A stretch of 39,839 nucleotides of DNA from Gnetum montanum (taxonomy: Eukaryota > Streptophyta > Gnetopsida > Gnetales > Gnetaceae): positions 116,612-156,450 of the forward strand of contig MNCI01030702.1 in NCBI GenBank assembly GCA_015680685.1, given 5' to 3'. A model generated the notes under the pieces. That model worked only from the letters and a program-made list of their open reading frames with translations, did not search any database and was not told the DNA's origin. Positions within the stretch are counted from its first letter, which is position 1, and every line of letters begins with the position of its first letter. Both the position numbers and the translations under genes were made by a program. Below are positions 22,568 through 33,899 of the stretch, piece by piece.

Positions 22568-23553
22568 TGATGAGTCATGATTTGCCTAGCCTTAACATCA
22601 GAGCCTTGACATCGAAGCCTTGACATCTAATGAATCAATGTTTTTTGTCTACTCTGACGTCAGGGCCTAGCCACAACATCGAAGCTACAACATCAGGTAT
22701 GTGATGTTGACGCCTGGCTGTGACATCAGGTACACGACGTCGAGGCCTGGCCATGACATCAGGTATCCAATATCAAGGTATATACTCTAGCCTATAAATA
22801 TAGCTCCTAGGCTTCCATTTTGAGTTAGTTTTAAGATAGTTTTACATCAATTTTTCATAGTTTTGTCAATAGAGTAGACAAATTATTGCAATTTTATTTT
22901 ATAATCTCATAGAACAGTCAGTGAGTGCCCAAAGAGTGGATCTAAGTCAGTTGTATGAAGCCTTATTCAACTGGCAATGTACCTGGACATATTCCATGAG
23001 CAACAATAAGATCAAGATTGATTCTTATCCATTGCATCACTTTGATGTAGATTAGATTTACTTTCCATGCAATTTACTTTTCATGTACTTAGTTAATATT
23101 TACATTTTCATGCATGTTATTTAATTAAGCACATAAGTACAATTGCTTCGAGCATGCATATGACTCTTGGTAATCCAAGCAACGCTTAACGTTTGGTAGC
23201 CTAGTAGCGCTATATGTGTTCAAGATGTGCACAGGAAGTGGGATCAAATACATATGTTAGGGTAGTTAATGATTAATTAGCAATTATATTAGTTGAATTG
23301 ATTATAAATTGAGTTTCAACCTATTGTTAATCGTAGAATAATAAAATATAAAATAATAAAAATCATATGCCTCACTCTGGACTAAACCATACGTGACAAA
23401 GCTACCACTAGTCCAAGTGGGAAGACAACGAACTACGATCAAGACATAGCAATCTAGATGCCACAACTAGTCCCATCGACAAAATTCGACTAGATCATGG
23501 GTGAACACTTGTGATTCATATGGTTGGGTGTAGGGGTACCTCGCCACTCATCA
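22568..23553 (+). repeat. Element B 5' LTR
   Basis: Starts TGATGAGTC and ends CTCATCA, matching 28203-29093. It is about 95 bp longer than the 3' LTR because of extra U3 repeats (about 22655-22777) built on gacgtc/aggcctggc/gacatcaggta. A perfect TGACGTCA lies at 22655-22662 and a TATA box cctataaata at 22791-22800. Confidence 0.92.
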
Positions 23554-23572
23554 TTGGTGCCATTGTTGGGGA
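23554..23572 (+). other. Element B primer-binding site for tRNA-Asp
   Basis: tggtgccattgttgggga, directly after the LTR, is again the tRNA-Asp type site with transitions only. The decayed positions differ partly from those in element A, so decay was independent. Confidence 0.85.
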
Positions 23573-23686
23573 TGGTGCTAGTTATTTAGATTAGTTATAT
23601 TATACACGATCACTGTAAATGTACTAACAATCTATCGATTAAAAAAATATAAATATTTTAAATCACACACATTATCAAACAAAACC

Positions 23687-25640
23687 ATGTCCTCTTTACA
23701 TAAGACCCATAATGCATCATATGATGAGAACACTCATAGGAGAAATGATAGGATATATACTGAAGAAAATTGAAGTGAACAACCTCAAACATGTGTTTCC
23801 TATGCTCGTTTAGACCCTTACTACACCCAAAGACTACATTCAATTGGTGTGAACAATCCTAGGGGAGATGGAGTAAGTCCTAGATTGAGGAGGGCTTCAA
23901 GGCTTAAGACCTCCTCTAAATAGAGACAAGTTAAATCAAAGGACCATGGGAAGAACTATAGAAGCCATGGCGATTCTTCTAGTTCCTCATCTTCCTCTTT
24001 CTCTTGAATGTCTAGTTCTGACGAAGATGAATGTAGGTATAGAGATAGAGCTCCACTACAGGGACAAGACAAGGATAGAATTCGAACCCAAGGGAAAAAT
24101 AAAAGACATCATAATGAGCATAGACAATATTTTCATAATCAAACAAATATAAATACAAATTTTCATCACAACATGTCTGATGATGATGAACCCTTGTTGG
24201 CCCCTAAGAGCCTAATGGAGATCACGGAGGCAATTAAGATACCTCACAAGCATCACAGGGACAGTCGCCTACCTAGGCTTGATATAAACAATATCTCTAA
24301 GTTCATGGGAGGTAATGATTCTGATCCACAACATAATCTATAGGCCTTTCATGATGCATGTGCCTTATACAACATTGAAAGTGGATGGTAAAAGCTTAAG
24401 CTCTTTCCTATGACACTGATCAACGAAGCTGAAAGTTGGTATAGATCGTTGGAACCAAGTTTCATTCACCAAAGGTCCACAATGCTGGAACTTTTCAATG
24501 AAAAATATGAAACCTATGTGAGAGTGTCCAACTTAAGAGAAGAAATCCAAGAGTGAAAGCAAGAAAGTCATGAACCCTTGGAAGTGGCCTTGTAAAGATA
24601 CTATTTGCTACTACATAGATGCCCAAGCCATGATTTCTCTGAGAAAAGGAAACTTTTCCACATCATAGATGGGCTTCATAATGAAACAAGGGAGACCCTT
24701 GGGATGTATGCTCTAGGTCAATTATATGAGCTACAAACCCATTAGATCAAGGAGTTAATCAAGCGTGTGGCGAAAGAAGAAGGAGAGCTATATAGACAAG
24801 AACATGTAGAGGAAAATAACTGCGACCCAGCTCTGCCAAAAATGAAATCATCCATATCTATGATAAGGAAAAATAGGCAGCTCTTGATGAGATGATATTA
24901 CAATGAACCTTGCCAATACAAAATTCTCTTATTGAGCTTAAAGCAAAGTTAGATAAGATGTCAGAATTGATGGATGAAAAAGTTAAAACTTACGAAGAAA
25001 TCATAGAGGAGAGAGTAGTGTAAAATGAATCAATTGATCACAAAGAAAGGAGGAAAAAGAACCAATAAACAACTAAGAACACTGTTTAGCAAGAAAGAAA
25101 AATGGCTGAAGTAAGTGAGGCTATAGACTCAACCACAAACGAAAATAATGGATGTGACATTTGCATATATGACCATCCAAAGGGCCATTGCCTAATCTTG
25201 TTGCATCTACATAAGTGTTGGGTAGGGGCATTAAATCCAAAGTTTGTACAAAAGTACATGCCTAGGAGATTTCCTCTTCTATGCAATAATTTTAGAAAAC
25301 CTGAAAACCAATCGTACTATCCTGGGGGGACTTATTACTAGCTTCAACATTGGCATCAATTGCAGTGGAAACAACCATAGCCATGGGGAAGGTCACCACC
25401 AAACCAGCCATATCCTTCCTGCCAACCAAACCCACACAAATATTATGTTTTTTGCCAACTAGTACCACTCTTCTGAATATCATTATCCCACAACATCTTA
25501 TACAAGATCACCACCTCACACCTCTCACCCTACATCATATCCTCAATATTCTCATACTCACCTCCACCATATGTCACCTCCAATAACACAAGAAGGTTCA
25601 GCATCACAACATCAATGAGAGAATGCCACTTGTGCTGTGA
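23687..25640 (+). pseudogene. Element B gag
   Basis: ATG 23687 starts MSSLHKTHNASYDENTHRR. A basic and Ser-rich N-terminal part ([10 protein letters not shown] near 23975-24005) leads to DEDECRYRDRAPLQGQDKD. DDDEPLLAPKSLMEI, ISKFMGGNDSDPQ and AFHDACALYN match element A gag in order. The core LFPMTLINEAESWYRSL and LFNEKYETYVRVSNLREE (24390-24545) fits Retrotrans_gag. After a frameshift near 24900 a zinc-knuckle-like CDICIYDHPKGHC is at about 25153-25191. Stops mostly replace Gln or Trp codons. A long stretch keeps one frame (23687 to about 24890). Confidence 0.82.
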
Positions 25641-28192
25641 ACATACACATAAATGATAACGCTAGTAAATCTCAACCAAAGTCTTGGAAATGTCCCTTCT
25701 AGAGGAAAGGTCGTAAGCTAAAGCAAAACACTCATGGACCTACTACATCGCCTGAAATAGCACAAGGCCGATCTGATGCAACTACCTTCCTCACAAAAAT
25801 GATGTCTCCTAATCATATGCAAAAGCCAATAACCATCACCACTCCAACATAATACATAAATGATAAACCTATCATTGTGAAGAGATAGAAGAATCCATGC
25901 ATCACCAATAATGATAAAGGATGCAATTATGGGTCAAAATTTCAAAATATTAATACCATCCTTATACTGACCCATCATAAAGTTTAAGAGCACATGTGTG
26001 AGTAAAAGCCAATCTACACAGTAGCCACCAACCAAAAGACACCTAGTGGCTTGAAAATGAGAATATAAAATTGTCTTAAAGATGTATGAAAGTAACTGAT
26101 TTACTTATCAGTTCTAGAATTTTCTGATTCTTCGTATGTTTTCCATTTCTTAATATTTTTGTTTTCTTTATATTTTTCTCTTTTCTTGAGTCATTCTCTT
26201 TAAGTTTTATGAATGTTATTTATGTTTTTATTAATAAAATTGCCAAGTCATGATGCAGAATTCAACGCTTTGTACTGGGTTTTTTGTGCTATGCTATCAA
26301 GATGATTGGATAAGTAATTGTGTAAAGTAGTGAGATCACCTCATTCATCCCTCCAATTCTTTGAATAAAAGGTCTTTTTCATGGAAATAATTTGGTTCTT
26401 CTTTTATGAAACTAAAATTAATCAATGATTATTGTACCTTGAAGAAAGAGAGAATGACCAAGTGGGAATGGCAAAGGGTGTGACCTTAAGGGGACTTGTT
26501 TGATTCCCTTCTTGATTTCCTTCATGTGGTTTATGACTCCTCTTGGAATGTATCATCACTCCCCCATTGACCAATAAAAAAGAAGCTCTGTCTTTGCATG
26601 GTGTGGTTCCCATTCAGAAAAAACACAAAAAAAAAAAAAGAAGAAAAAGAAAAAAGACACAAAAACAATAATGGGAATTCAAAACACACCTCTTAGACAT
26701 AATAACAGGCTACAAGCACTAATTATGGGGCTAGAAAGACATGTTACCCATGCCTAAAGGCATCCCTCTAACTAAGGTCCTTCCTTCCTTCTTCTCTTTT
26801 TTTCTCTTTTTGGAGTGATGATTATTCTTTGTAGTGGTTATGGACTCATGGTGGTCAGCAAGAAGGAACACATCAATGTGAGGTCATTATTTATGGTATG
26901 GACTTGGTTTGAACTTGGATGGATAGGTATGTTGATCATTTTAATCACACTTGTCATAAGAACCTATTGTGAACATGATCAAGTACCTTACATCCCGATC
27001 TCTGCAATCCCTTCTCATTCCATTATTCACCTCATTGTTGCATGTGATTATGAACCTTTTGGTTTTGTGCAGTATAGTACAACATCCTAACAATGGGAGT
27101 TGTGTATTGTTTGGAACAAAGGCATGGTCTACATTTAACTTGTTAGGTGCCCATGGGCATCTATAGAAGTGGTTATGCAAGGGCATTATGGTAAGAGACT
27201 GCTTTGGGAAGGACCCATTTGCATAACTTTTGTTGATCATGGCTTTGAACTAACCTTCACATCTTCTAAAACATCAATGATGGTTTCTTTGAATTTATGC
27301 ATGATTTTAGGACTACTTCTCATCTATTTCATTAATTTTTCCTACTTTTCTATTTCCATATCCATTAATATTTCTTGGCCATCTTCTGAATTAGACCTTT
27401 GGTTTTAATTATTCAAAAACCTATGTGCTTCTGAAGTTATGCTTATTAGTCATGGGGGCTAGGGATGCCTACTTTAAAATTTTTGAAATTTTTCTAACAT
27501 CCTATTTTCAAATATCATGGTAACTAATAGTAATTGATCCAAATAATGTAAATAACTTCATGATTTTAGTTATCTCATAACCTTGGACAGAGTATGCTGT
27601 AATCACCTTGTGCTTAAACAAAAACTAAGGGATCCCACAAGGGTTAACTATTAAGGAAAATTTACCATAGCTAATGTTGATCCTTTGGTGATTGCAAGTG
27701 ATGCTAAAAGAAAAATCTAAGGAAGAAGGTCTTTTGCTAGGCACAAAAATGAAGCCAAGAGAGAGACAATGAAGGATATGACCATGGACACATCATAGCA
27801 CATACAAGATAGTAGCTCAAGCTTCACATGTTTGCTAGATCCATGGGGCAATGAGAAGAAACTATAGTCCACCCTTCAAGAATGTTCTGCATAACTAGAG
27901 AAGCACTGACATAATAATCAAAGTTAAAAGTTTACTGTCGCTAGCAATAACAAGAAGAATCATCTTCAGCAAATTTTTTAAGGACCTCTACAAATTTTGT
28001 AATCTTCAATGTCTATCTAGTCTTTTTGTTACTCTATCATTTTGTATGCATCCACTTGAATAAAATTCAAGAATGCGACACTCAAAGTCAGTCCATAGTT
28101 TGCATATTAGTCAGTAATCCCATACCTTCCGAATATTTTATAAGGAACTTATTCCTCATTTTGTTTAACTTGAGGACAAGTTTTCATATAGT
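25641..28192 (+). other. Element B non-coding interior
   Basis: No pol domain is visible in any frame. The part 26270-27230 is collinear with element A 15420-16530. A start resembling that of A's 3' ORF (MGARDAYFKI, ATG 27452) is present, but the rest of that ORF is missing and only about 740 bp remain to the polypurine tract. No U3-like block corresponding to A 16773-16857 is seen. Confidence 0.6.
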
Positions 28193-28202
28193 TGTGGGGG
28201 TA
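28193..28202 (+). other. Element B polypurine tract
   Basis: tgtgggggta directly before the 3' LTR, same string as in element A. Confidence 0.8.
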
Positions 28203-29093
28203 TGATGAGTCATGATTTTCTTGGCCTTGATATCTAATGAATCGTTATTTTCTATCTACTCCGACATCGGGGCTTAGCTGCAATGTTGGAGCTACAACGT
28301 CGAGTACGTGATGTCGAGGTATATACTTTGGCCTATAAATATAGCACCTGGGCTTCCATTTTGAGTTAGTTTTGAGATAGTTTTGCATTAGTTTTTCATA
28401 GTTTTATCAATAGAGTAACTGAATTCTTGCAGTTTTATTCTGTAATCTTAAAGAACAGTCAGTGAGTGCCCACAAAGTGGATCTGAGTTAGTTGTATGAA
28501 GTATTATTTGACTGGCAATGTACTTGGACATATTCCATGAGAGGCAATAAGATCGAGATTGATTCTTATTCATTGTAGCACTTTGACTTAGATTAGATTT
28601 ACTTTCCATGCAATTTACTTTTCATGTACTTAGTTAATATTTACATTTTCATGCATGTTAATTAATGAAACACATAAGTACGATTGCTTTGAGCATGCAT
28701 ATGACTCTTGGTAATCCCAGCAACACTTAACATTTGGTAACCCAGTAGCATTATATGTGTTCAAGATGTGCACAGGAAGTGGATCAAATATGTATGTTAG
28801 GGTAGTTAATTATTAATTAGCAATTAGATTAGTTGAATTGATTATAAATTGAGTTTCAACCTATTTTTAATCGTAGAATAATAAAATATAAAATAATAAA
28901 AATCATATGCCTCACTCTGGACTAAACCATACGTGACAAAGCTACCACTAGTCCAAGTGGGAAGACAACAAACTGTGATCAAGGCATAGCGATCTAGATG
29001 CCACAACTAGTCCCATCCACAAAATTTGACTGAATCATGCATGAATGCTTGTGATTCATATGGTTGGGCATAGGGGTACCTCATCACTCATCA
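28203..29093 (+). repeat. Element B 3' LTR
   Basis: Collinear with 22568-23553 except for the shorter U3. TATA box at about 28333-28341. It ends CTCATCA before attgt, the right copy of the target duplication. Confidence 0.92.
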
Positions 29094-29098
29094 ATTGT

Positions 29099-29335
29099 TC
29101 ATCAAGAATCACAACTCACCAATTCTGATACTACAACTAATGAAGATAGGTAAACACCATTCTTCATTGAGACCCCTAGACTATATTTGGTATGATGCTT
29201 GATTCTTCCAAGTTACCAAGTTATTGAAGTTAATTCCTAAGAAAGACATTGAGGAGCAAGATTGAGCCCTATCATAAAAAATAAGGTCATTTGATCAAAT
29301 ACCTATTGATGATAAAGTAAGGTATCTTCATAGAT
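29099..29335 (+). pseudogene. CCR4-type deadenylase pseudogene, 3' part
   Basis: Continues 21710-22567 after element B. TTTNEDR and TPFFIETP (about 29128-29175) precede LDYIWYDA (29176-29199), the conserved LDYI block near the end of the EEP domain. KLLKLIPKKDIEEQD follows, then SFDQIPI (29287-29307), where CCR4 proteins have S-D-H. The catalytic His is therefore replaced by Gln (29296-29298). Stops occur inside. With part 1 it makes about 1.1 kb, close to the size of the EEP domain without introns. Confidence 0.7.
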
Positions 29336-30595
29336 TTTTTCACCTTCTCTAGGAGTTTGGTAGGATTGGGTGGAATCTGTATGAGAAAAAGGATTTATCT
29401 TTGTAATGTCACTCATATGGTCATTTATGGCATGTTCGCCATGCTCAACCTTAATAACTACAATATAAATGTTAGTGTTTTGATTTTCCAAATATTGACT
29501 TTGCTGATCGAAGGTTGTAACTACCTGTTTATAGAAAGGCTCTCTTGGTATAACCATATATTCAGATTTTCCTTTAACAGGGATTCATAGTTCTGAGAAA
29601 TCTAGCCTAAAGAAGCCCCCAAACTTGGCTCCAAAAGTCCTAGATAAGAGCACACCATAAGTGGATGACATATCAACTATTAAGATATCTATGTAACATG
29701 TAAATGTAGGGTATAGTTTAAGTTGCACTTTAACTTCTTTTAATGACCCCACTATAGGTACGTCGAATCCATTGAGTTTAATCACACTTTTCATTTGTGG
29801 TATCATTTGTGCTCCTAAAGCCTTACATACCTCAAGTGACATGACACCAACAATTGCTCCAGAATCCATCAAACAATTATGGACATTCTTTCCTAAAATA
29901 ATCAAAGTTGTTAGGAAAGGAGGTTGATCTTTCTTACTTGACATGGAATTGTTTGCATTTTGTACTGATAACATGTTAGGAATTTTTACAAAGTGAACTT
30001 GCCTTTCGAGGGTTGGGGATTTTTCGTTTTTGGTTTCAAGTGTATGAACCATCTTTTGAATCACCTCTTTTATTTCATTAAAGTGTAGGAGATCAGACAT
30101 TGAAATGTTGGCTTTGACTCTTTTCAAATCCTCAACCAAATCATAGGTCTTATGTACATCTTTAGCTTCTAGTTGAGGTAGGGTTCTTCTAGGTAGAGAA
30201 GGGAGGTTTGGTCGTTGCAGGGCATTTGCTTGGGATGACCTAATCTGGGTATTCGTGTTGTTTTGCCTAGGGGCTCTTTTGTTTGGAGGAGTATACGAAT
30301 CATTCCTAGTTTGTTGTTGTGTGTTGTTCATGATGTCATTAAGTCTACAATAGTGAGCATTATGTGGGTTGGGGTCACTTACCATGACTTGTTCTAATAA
30401 GAAAATCTCTTTGTTTTCTATTTCATGAGATACATTAAGAACCATAACATGGGTTTTCCCATTTTGTTGACCATAACAAGGCTCAACACATACATGTAGC
30501 AAAGATGTGAAATGTTTAGTTGGGTGTTCGGTACTAATAGGAAAGATCACATCAATAACTCTCTCATTAGCTAAAGTTTGGGGATAACACCAATA
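29303..30595 (-). pseudogene. Gypsy gag C-terminus and protease fragment (minus)
   Basis: Minus-strand frame open across about 430 codons except for one TGA at 29585-29587. The N-terminal part is hydrophilic (QQTRNDSYTPPNKRAPRQNN). The protease core is PPFLTTLIILGKNVHNCLMD, then SGAIVGVMSLEVCKALG, with active-site DSG, and GVLLSRTFGAKFGGFFRLDF as the flap/end region. After the stop the same frame goes on with IPVKGKSEY and REPFYKQVVTTF. This is a Ty3/gypsy gag-protease type distinct from A and B (DSG, not DLG). No in-frame ATG opens it; its 5' end abuts an RTE fragment near 30595 and no LTR is visible. Confidence 0.75.
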
Positions 30596-30596
30596 G

Positions 30597-30760
30597 ATGA
30601 AAATATTAAGTTGTCTTAGATGGTTTGGTCATGTGTTGAGAAAATCAAAGAATGCACCTCTTAGAAAAGGACGCGTTATTAATATTGAGGGGAAAAAACT
30701 AAGAGGTAAACCATCAGTAAGGCAGTCTTCACTTTATTAGAATGTATAGCTTATGATGTA
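30597..30760 (+). pseudogene. RTE LINE fragment (plus)
   Basis: Reads MKILSCLRWFGHVLRKSKNA then PLRKGRVINIEGKKLRGKPS, a block typical of the C-terminal end of plant RTE-type reverse transcriptases and matching RWFGHVQRR in the relic at 2111-3040. Truncated on both sides. Confidence 0.7.
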
Positions 30761-30988
30761 CAAGTCACTAGTTTTGACCTAAGGCATATGATAATCTAAC
30801 ATGGTTATGATCTTCTAAAGTATCATGTTGGCTACAAGTCTTGGGTGTACTTATGGTTAAATTGTTTTGTCAATGAGGTATTGCTTAGAGCACCTAACTT
30901 TTGTTAATGATTTTGACAAGTATGCTGATATGACACACTATTATGTTTTTCTTAAGTTCTACGAAAAGTTTGTATTGGCTATATCTAG

Positions 30989-31048
30989 GGGATCATCATC
31001 ATCATCTTAGCCTTGTCCCAACAAAATAAGACTGACTAAACCTTACCA
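30989..31048 (-). mobile_element. RTE LINE 3' end (minus)
   Basis: gatcatcatcatcatcttag followed by ccttgtcccaacaaaataag is the 3' terminal sequence seen also at 2111-2155, in the same orientation as that minus-strand copy. It lies between two plus-strand RTE pieces, so it was probably inserted into an older copy. Confidence 0.55.
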
Positions 31049-31251
31049 TCACTCCAAATGATGGTCTCTTTGGCTATATCCAGGGAGTACATACAATAAT
31101 TTAGTTTTAGTTCAACATCTCTCAATTCCCCCTCCCTACAACCAAAAAAGAAATCCAAAATAATAGTAAATAGATGGCTTAGGTTCCAATACCTGAACCT
31201 AACCTAAATAAAGATATAAACCTAAACATATGGCTTATAAGCATCAACGAG

Positions 31252-31345
31252 GACATCCATGATTTTGGTGTTAATGCTTATTTGACTCTTAATAGAAATG
31301 AATGGTGGAAAAGAATTCGTATGTTCAGATAATGCTAACATGATG
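31252..31345 (+). pseudogene. RTE LINE C-terminal fragment (plus)
   Basis: One frame reads DIHDFGVNAYLTLNRNEWWK then RIRM (31252-31323), followed by stops and a GATGATGAT stretch. This is the last coding block before the tail of RTE elements. It fits as the continuation of 30597-30760 after an insertion. Confidence 0.6.
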
Positions 31346-31470
31346 ATGATCTTGTAGAGAATTATAGAATTATGTTGAACATAAATGAATGGTGGAAAAG
31401 AATGTATGTTTAGATAATATCAAGATGATGATGATCTTATAGAGAATTAGGGAATTCTGTTGTACGTAAA
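31298..31470. repeat. 87-bp tandem duplication of an RTE tail (2 copies)
   Basis: atgaatggtggaaaagaat starts at 31298 and again at 31385. Both copies run through a gatgatgatctt stretch and agagaatta. The second is a few bases shorter. Confidence 0.8.
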
Positions 31471-33770
31471 ACCTTTTTAAAGACGTTAAATCACTTATCA
31501 AAAATGTAATCATTAGGGTCTGATTTAAGACTAAACCCTTAACTTTTTTTTTGGAAATCTTGGATTCTCATGTCCTCGTACAGTAAACACGAGGAGTCAT
31601 TGCTTTAGCGAATCTAGATATTGTACGACATGTTTGCAATAAATGGTCACGTATCTGGTACATCTCCCATACGTTTTGGCTTGATAACACTCTAATGAAT
31701 AAGTTTAACCTTGGAAAGGGGAGAAAGGTGCCTGCATTTTCAAGAGTACGGTGCCCAAAACGAAAAAGCTGAAGGTTGTCCTGTAAACATCTCGACCACA
31801 AAATTTGTCCAAATATACATGATATGAGGTTGCAAAAGAGGTGTTGGAGTTCACAAATCTAGTATATAATTAAAAAGGGAAAAGGTTTTAAGACCACGAG
31901 TCGGCAGCAGCAAACAGGATGAAGCATTTGTGGGATAATCATGATGATTCCCACACCAATAACCCCCTTGGTTGCAACTGAGTTTATAGTAATCATGAGC
32001 ATGTCTCATCGTTGATTCTACCATATTATATTATTAAACCCTTCCAATTATGCCTAACTTTAAAATCCAAGGAATGAAGCCTTGGTTCATTTAATGCCCT
32101 CAATCATGAGCACGGGGCAACCTTGTTTTGTGTTTGGAATTTGCATCTCGTAATGTTGTGCTAGCCATCCAGTCATTCATTCCATCAATGAAACCAATAC
32201 CCACCTACACTACCATGCATCCATGAGTCCCTGGGTATGAGTAGACAATTAAAGCATTCAAGACCTTTCAAGACCTTGGATACTGCCTCTGCAAATGAAA
32301 ACATTATCCACGCAAGGGGAGAGGGGGGACGCACAACTTAGTGGCCATGCTCACGGATTCCGTCCATTCCCTGGCTACTGCAGGTGCCACATCTCAAGAA
32401 AAGACCAGCAAAGTTTGGGATCGTCCCCGCTTCTGGCCAGGATTGCTAACACGTCTGCAACTTGCGCAAGGATGATGCCAAATTTACGTAGATACAGAAG
32501 ATCATTGATAGCCTCACTCTCACCCACCTTTCGATCTCATGCACATTCTCTCGTCTCTCGTGCAGACTACTATTGCCACTGCTGCCGCTGCTGGTACATG
32601 GAAAACGAAAAGAAAAGGCTTCCTTCTTTCTCCACCTCTGGCTCTGTCTCTGGCCTGGCTGTGGGTCTCTGGATTTTTATCTGCACGTCAAATCAGGGTG
32701 CTGCACAGACGCCTTTTTAAAAGCCAAAAGTTTGGAAAGCTCAGCTTTCTGCTGCAAGGACGTTATTAGTCGGTCGGGCCCCAGGCCGCAGCCGGTTGCA
32801 TCTGTGCTCAGATCAGTGTTTTGTCCATGGGCCATGGTCGATCCTCGGTGTTTCTTTTCACCAACGATGTGGAAATTACGGAGGGCCGACCTATGATTTT
32901 GCTTGCCTGCACGCACTACAGCGGCGCAAAAACGTTGATTTTACCCAAGCGACAACGAAACGCAATTCAACTTCTACCCTAACGGTAACACCCAGGGAAA
33001 AGATTCGGGGCTGCGGCGGTTTCATACTACCAGAAAAAACAAACAGAATTCGAGAAGGAGGAGGAGCGTAGAAATTACAGCGGCACGGACGAAGGAACGA
33101 ATTTCGACAGCATCTGCGAACGGCAGGATCCGGAACAGATAACAAATCAACCGTGCACAGGGACTCTGAAATGGACAGATTTTCTTCCTCCGTGGCTTCG
33201 TCTTCTTGTCCATGGCAGTCGGCAACCACCGCACCGTCTGCGCAACCAGGGATAGGGATCAGGTGAAATTGCATCGTGCGCAAAAGCAAAAAGAAAAGAA
33301 ATTTATCTCAGGAATTTGGTTACAACAGTATCGGGGGGAAGGGGGGACGGGCCGTCGTCGTCGTAGAAGGAGTCGTAGTACCAGAGATAGCTTTCAGGCC
33401 TACTACTGTAGAGTTTCAATTATTAGCGGAGGAGGACGGCTGCCCTGCCACTGCTACTTTTCTGGGCCCTCCTGCGGAATCCACAGTGCTGGGCGGGCAC
33501 TGCACAGAAGCTACGATTTGCGAAAGTTCTGCGAAATAGAAGAAGAAGAAGAAGCAGCAGCAGAAAGAAACCAACGATATGGCAGCATAAATGTGTTTCA
33601 ATCGTCTTGCCAGCAAGCGGAGGCCAGTTATCTCCAGCCTGGTTTTACGCGTTGTACGTGTACGTACCGGGGGAGGAAAAAAGGCGATTTCTTTATTCCC
33701 GTCGTGTCCGAGTTTTTCCAGTATGGGGATCGTCTGTGCGCCAGCTGTTGGGCGTCACTGCTCCAGCCAG
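31471..33770 (+). other. Upstream region of the ERF gene
   Basis: No convincing gene. GC content rises from about 32300 onward and open frames here (for example 32295-32720) lack any family signature. DRE/CRT core GCCGAC occurs at 32885-32890 and, on the minus strand, at 33218-33223 and 31900-31905. The region is probably promoter and 5' flank of the gene at 33900. Confidence 0.5.
33538..33564. repeat. (GAA)n(GCA)n microsatellite
   Basis: About six GAA units run into about four GCA units, 330 bp upstream of the ERF start codon. Confidence 0.8.
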
Positions 33771-33776
33771 GGAAGT

Positions 33777-33784
33777 ACTTATAC
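33777..33784 (+). promoter_or_regulatory. TATA-like box of the ERF gene
   Basis: acttatac lies 116 bp upstream of the ATG at 33900, with a C/A-rich stretch after it as is common near plant transcription starts. The match to TATAAA is weak. Confidence 0.4.
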
Positions 33785-33899
33785 AACACCACTCTTAAAC
33801 TCAACTCCACACACACTCGATTCCTGCCACTCCTCCATACTCGAAACTCTGCCTTTTCCTTCTGCTCGTGCACGTTTTTTATTTCTCTGTGATTTAACA

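Larger units (their letters stand above)
22568..29093 (+). mobile_element. Element B: gag-only Tat/Athila relative, 6.5 kb
   Basis: LTR retrotransposon with both LTRs, a tRNA-Asp primer site, gag and a polypurine tract. No protease, reverse transcriptase, RNase H or integrase can be found. LTR ends, primer site, polypurine tract, gag and 3' spacer are related to element A, though the LTR middle parts have diverged. Flanking 5-mers are atttt (22563-22567) and attgt (29094-29098), a target duplication with one mismatch. It sits inside the CCR4-like pseudogene. It probably needed enzymes from A-like relatives. Confidence 0.88.

Noticed and set aside
32295-32720. 141-codon open frame
   Set aside because: Ser/Arg/Cys-rich composition typical of chance translation and no recognisable motif.
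33206-33892. 228-codon open frame on the plus strand before the ERF gene
   Set aside because: Arg-rich, no family signature, ends eight bases before the ERF start and overlaps its TATA-like box and leader in another frame. Best read as chance in GC-rich DNA.
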